Positions 5,978-6,482 of a stretch of 6,482 nucleotides of DNA are shown piece by piece. The position numbers and the translations under genes were made by a program. The notes below the pieces were generated by a model. That model worked only from the letters and a program-made list of their open reading frames with translations. It did not search any database and was not told the DNA's origin. Every line of letters begins with the position of its first letter. Within the stretch, counting starts at the first letter, position 1. The DNA comes from an uncultured Chloroflexota bacterium. Its GTDB lineage: Bacteria; Chloroflexota; Limnocylindria; Limnocylindrales; CSP1-4. The stretch covers positions 1 through 6,482 of the forward strand of contig CAIXZV010000156.1 of assembly GCA_903924005.1 (NCBI GenBank), read 5' to 3'.

Positions 5978-6482
5978 ATGTATCGCCAACCCACGCAGCC
6001 CTCGCTGCTGGCGCGTCTGCGCCCCGTCATCGCCACCCTCGTCAGCATCGTCCTGCCGGGTCTTGGCCACGCGGTCTACCGCCTTGGCAAGCCCATGGTC
6101 ATGGCGCTGTTCCTGGTGCCGAGCCTCATCGGCATCGCCGCCCTGCTCCTCTGGTGGATCTCGGCGGGCACCTTCGGGATCCTTGCGGCGATGGTCTCGC
6201 CGCAGGCGCTCACGGTGATCGCCATCGCCAATGTGCTGATCGCGCTGTGGCGCGGCGCAGCCGGTATCGACGCCCTCCGACGCCTTCGGCCATCGCGACC
6301 AGCCATCGCGGCCGCAGCCGCTGTCATCGTCATCGGCGTGGCGGTCCCGCACATGCTCATCGCGCAGACCGTCTCGTCAGCCGCGGACTACCTCGACAGC
6401 ACCTTCGCCAACGTGGAGCCCACGCCCGAACCCACCCAGACGCCCACGGACGCGCCCACGGCTGGCGCGACCGGGTCCGGCG
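5978..6482 (+). CDS. Probable LytR-CpsA-Psr (LCP) family envelope protein, N-terminal part only
   Basis: An open frame of 168 residues from ATG 5978 runs off the right edge without a stop, so the domain that would prove the family is not in the window. Visible are a hydrophobic stretch with LPGLGHAVYRLGK (26-38), membrane helices near 39-61, 66-91 and 108-128, the latter two separated by a basic loop RRLRPSRP (101-108), and then a Pro/Thr-rich linker starting VEPTPEPTQTPTD (146-158). In Chloroflexota LCP proteins, from memory, a membrane region with a PGLGH-like start and a final helix containing VPH precedes an external LCP domain that attaches glycopolymers to peptidoglycan. If the first hydrophobic stretch is amphipathic or re-entrant, three crossings put the linker outside the cell, as expected. 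Alternatives are another membrane-anchored extracellular enzyme or an uncharacterised membrane protein. Translation of the frame is certain; the family call is an inference. Confidence 0.6.
   Translation, partial: MYRQPTQPSLLARLRPVIATLVSIVLPGLGHAVYRLGKPMVMALFLVPSLIGIAALLLWWISAGTFGILAAMVSPQALTVIAIANVLIALWRGAAGIDALRRLRPSRPAIAAAAAVIVIGVAVPHMLIAQTVSSAADYLDSTFANVEPTPEPTQTPTDAPTAGATGSG

Noticed and set aside
5915..6352. 145-codon minus-strand frame opposite the LCP-like gene
   Set aside because: Highly charged Asp/Arg/Gly composition arising as the complement of a hydrophobic membrane protein; no ribosome-binding site or domain.
6400..6470. Repeated CCCACG-like units near the right edge as a DNA repeat array
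   Set aside because: The units are irregular and in frame with the open reading frame, where they encode a Pro/Thr-rich linker. This explains the repetition without a separate element.

Overview
The window is uniformly GC-rich and densely coded, with codon third positions dominated by G and C. It looks like chromosomal DNA of a free-living bacterium. The mix of genes points, by recall of family members rather than any search, to Chloroflexota (Limnocylindria/Ellin6529-type lineages), with Actinomycetota as the main alternative. The mix comprises two cytoplasmic prolyl-oligopeptidase-type (S9) peptidases, a long 'DERA-like' DeoC, a LigD-type ligase relative and the start of a probable LytR-CpsA-Psr (LCP) protein with an N-terminal multi-helix membrane region. 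No tRNA, rRNA, CRISPR array, insertion sequence or phage gene is visible.

Layout from left to right. Positions 1-513 (minus) hold the N-terminal 171 residues of a protein related to ATP-dependent DNA ligases. It runs off the left edge, and its catalytic lysine motif is replaced. A 119-bp divergent spacer follows. Positions 633-2759 (plus) encode an S9 peptidase with a good Shine-Dalgarno and a GTG start. Its stop overlaps the ATG of deoC (2756-3745, plus) in an ATGA arrangement, so these two probably form a translationally coupled pair. A 196-bp convergent spacer (3746-3941) has no gene and no convincing terminator. Positions 3942-5891 (minus) encode a second, differently organised S9 peptidase with an unusual C-terminal tail. 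A short divergent promoter region (5892-5977) contains an 11-bp-spaced direct repeat and -10-like hexamers. From 5978 to the right edge (plus) runs the membrane-spanning N-terminus of a probable LCP envelope protein.

Functionally, the central genes look like housekeeping catabolism. The peptidases would trim short peptides in the cytoplasm, and DeoC would feed deoxyribose 5-phosphate from nucleoside salvage into glyceraldehyde 3-phosphate and acetaldehyde. The flanking ligase-like and LCP genes belong to DNA processing and cell-envelope assembly and need not be linked to them. I do not see a clear new multi-gene system. The most unusual item is the ligase-like protein, which keeps the nucleotidyltransferase scaffold but has lost the residues needed for adenylation.
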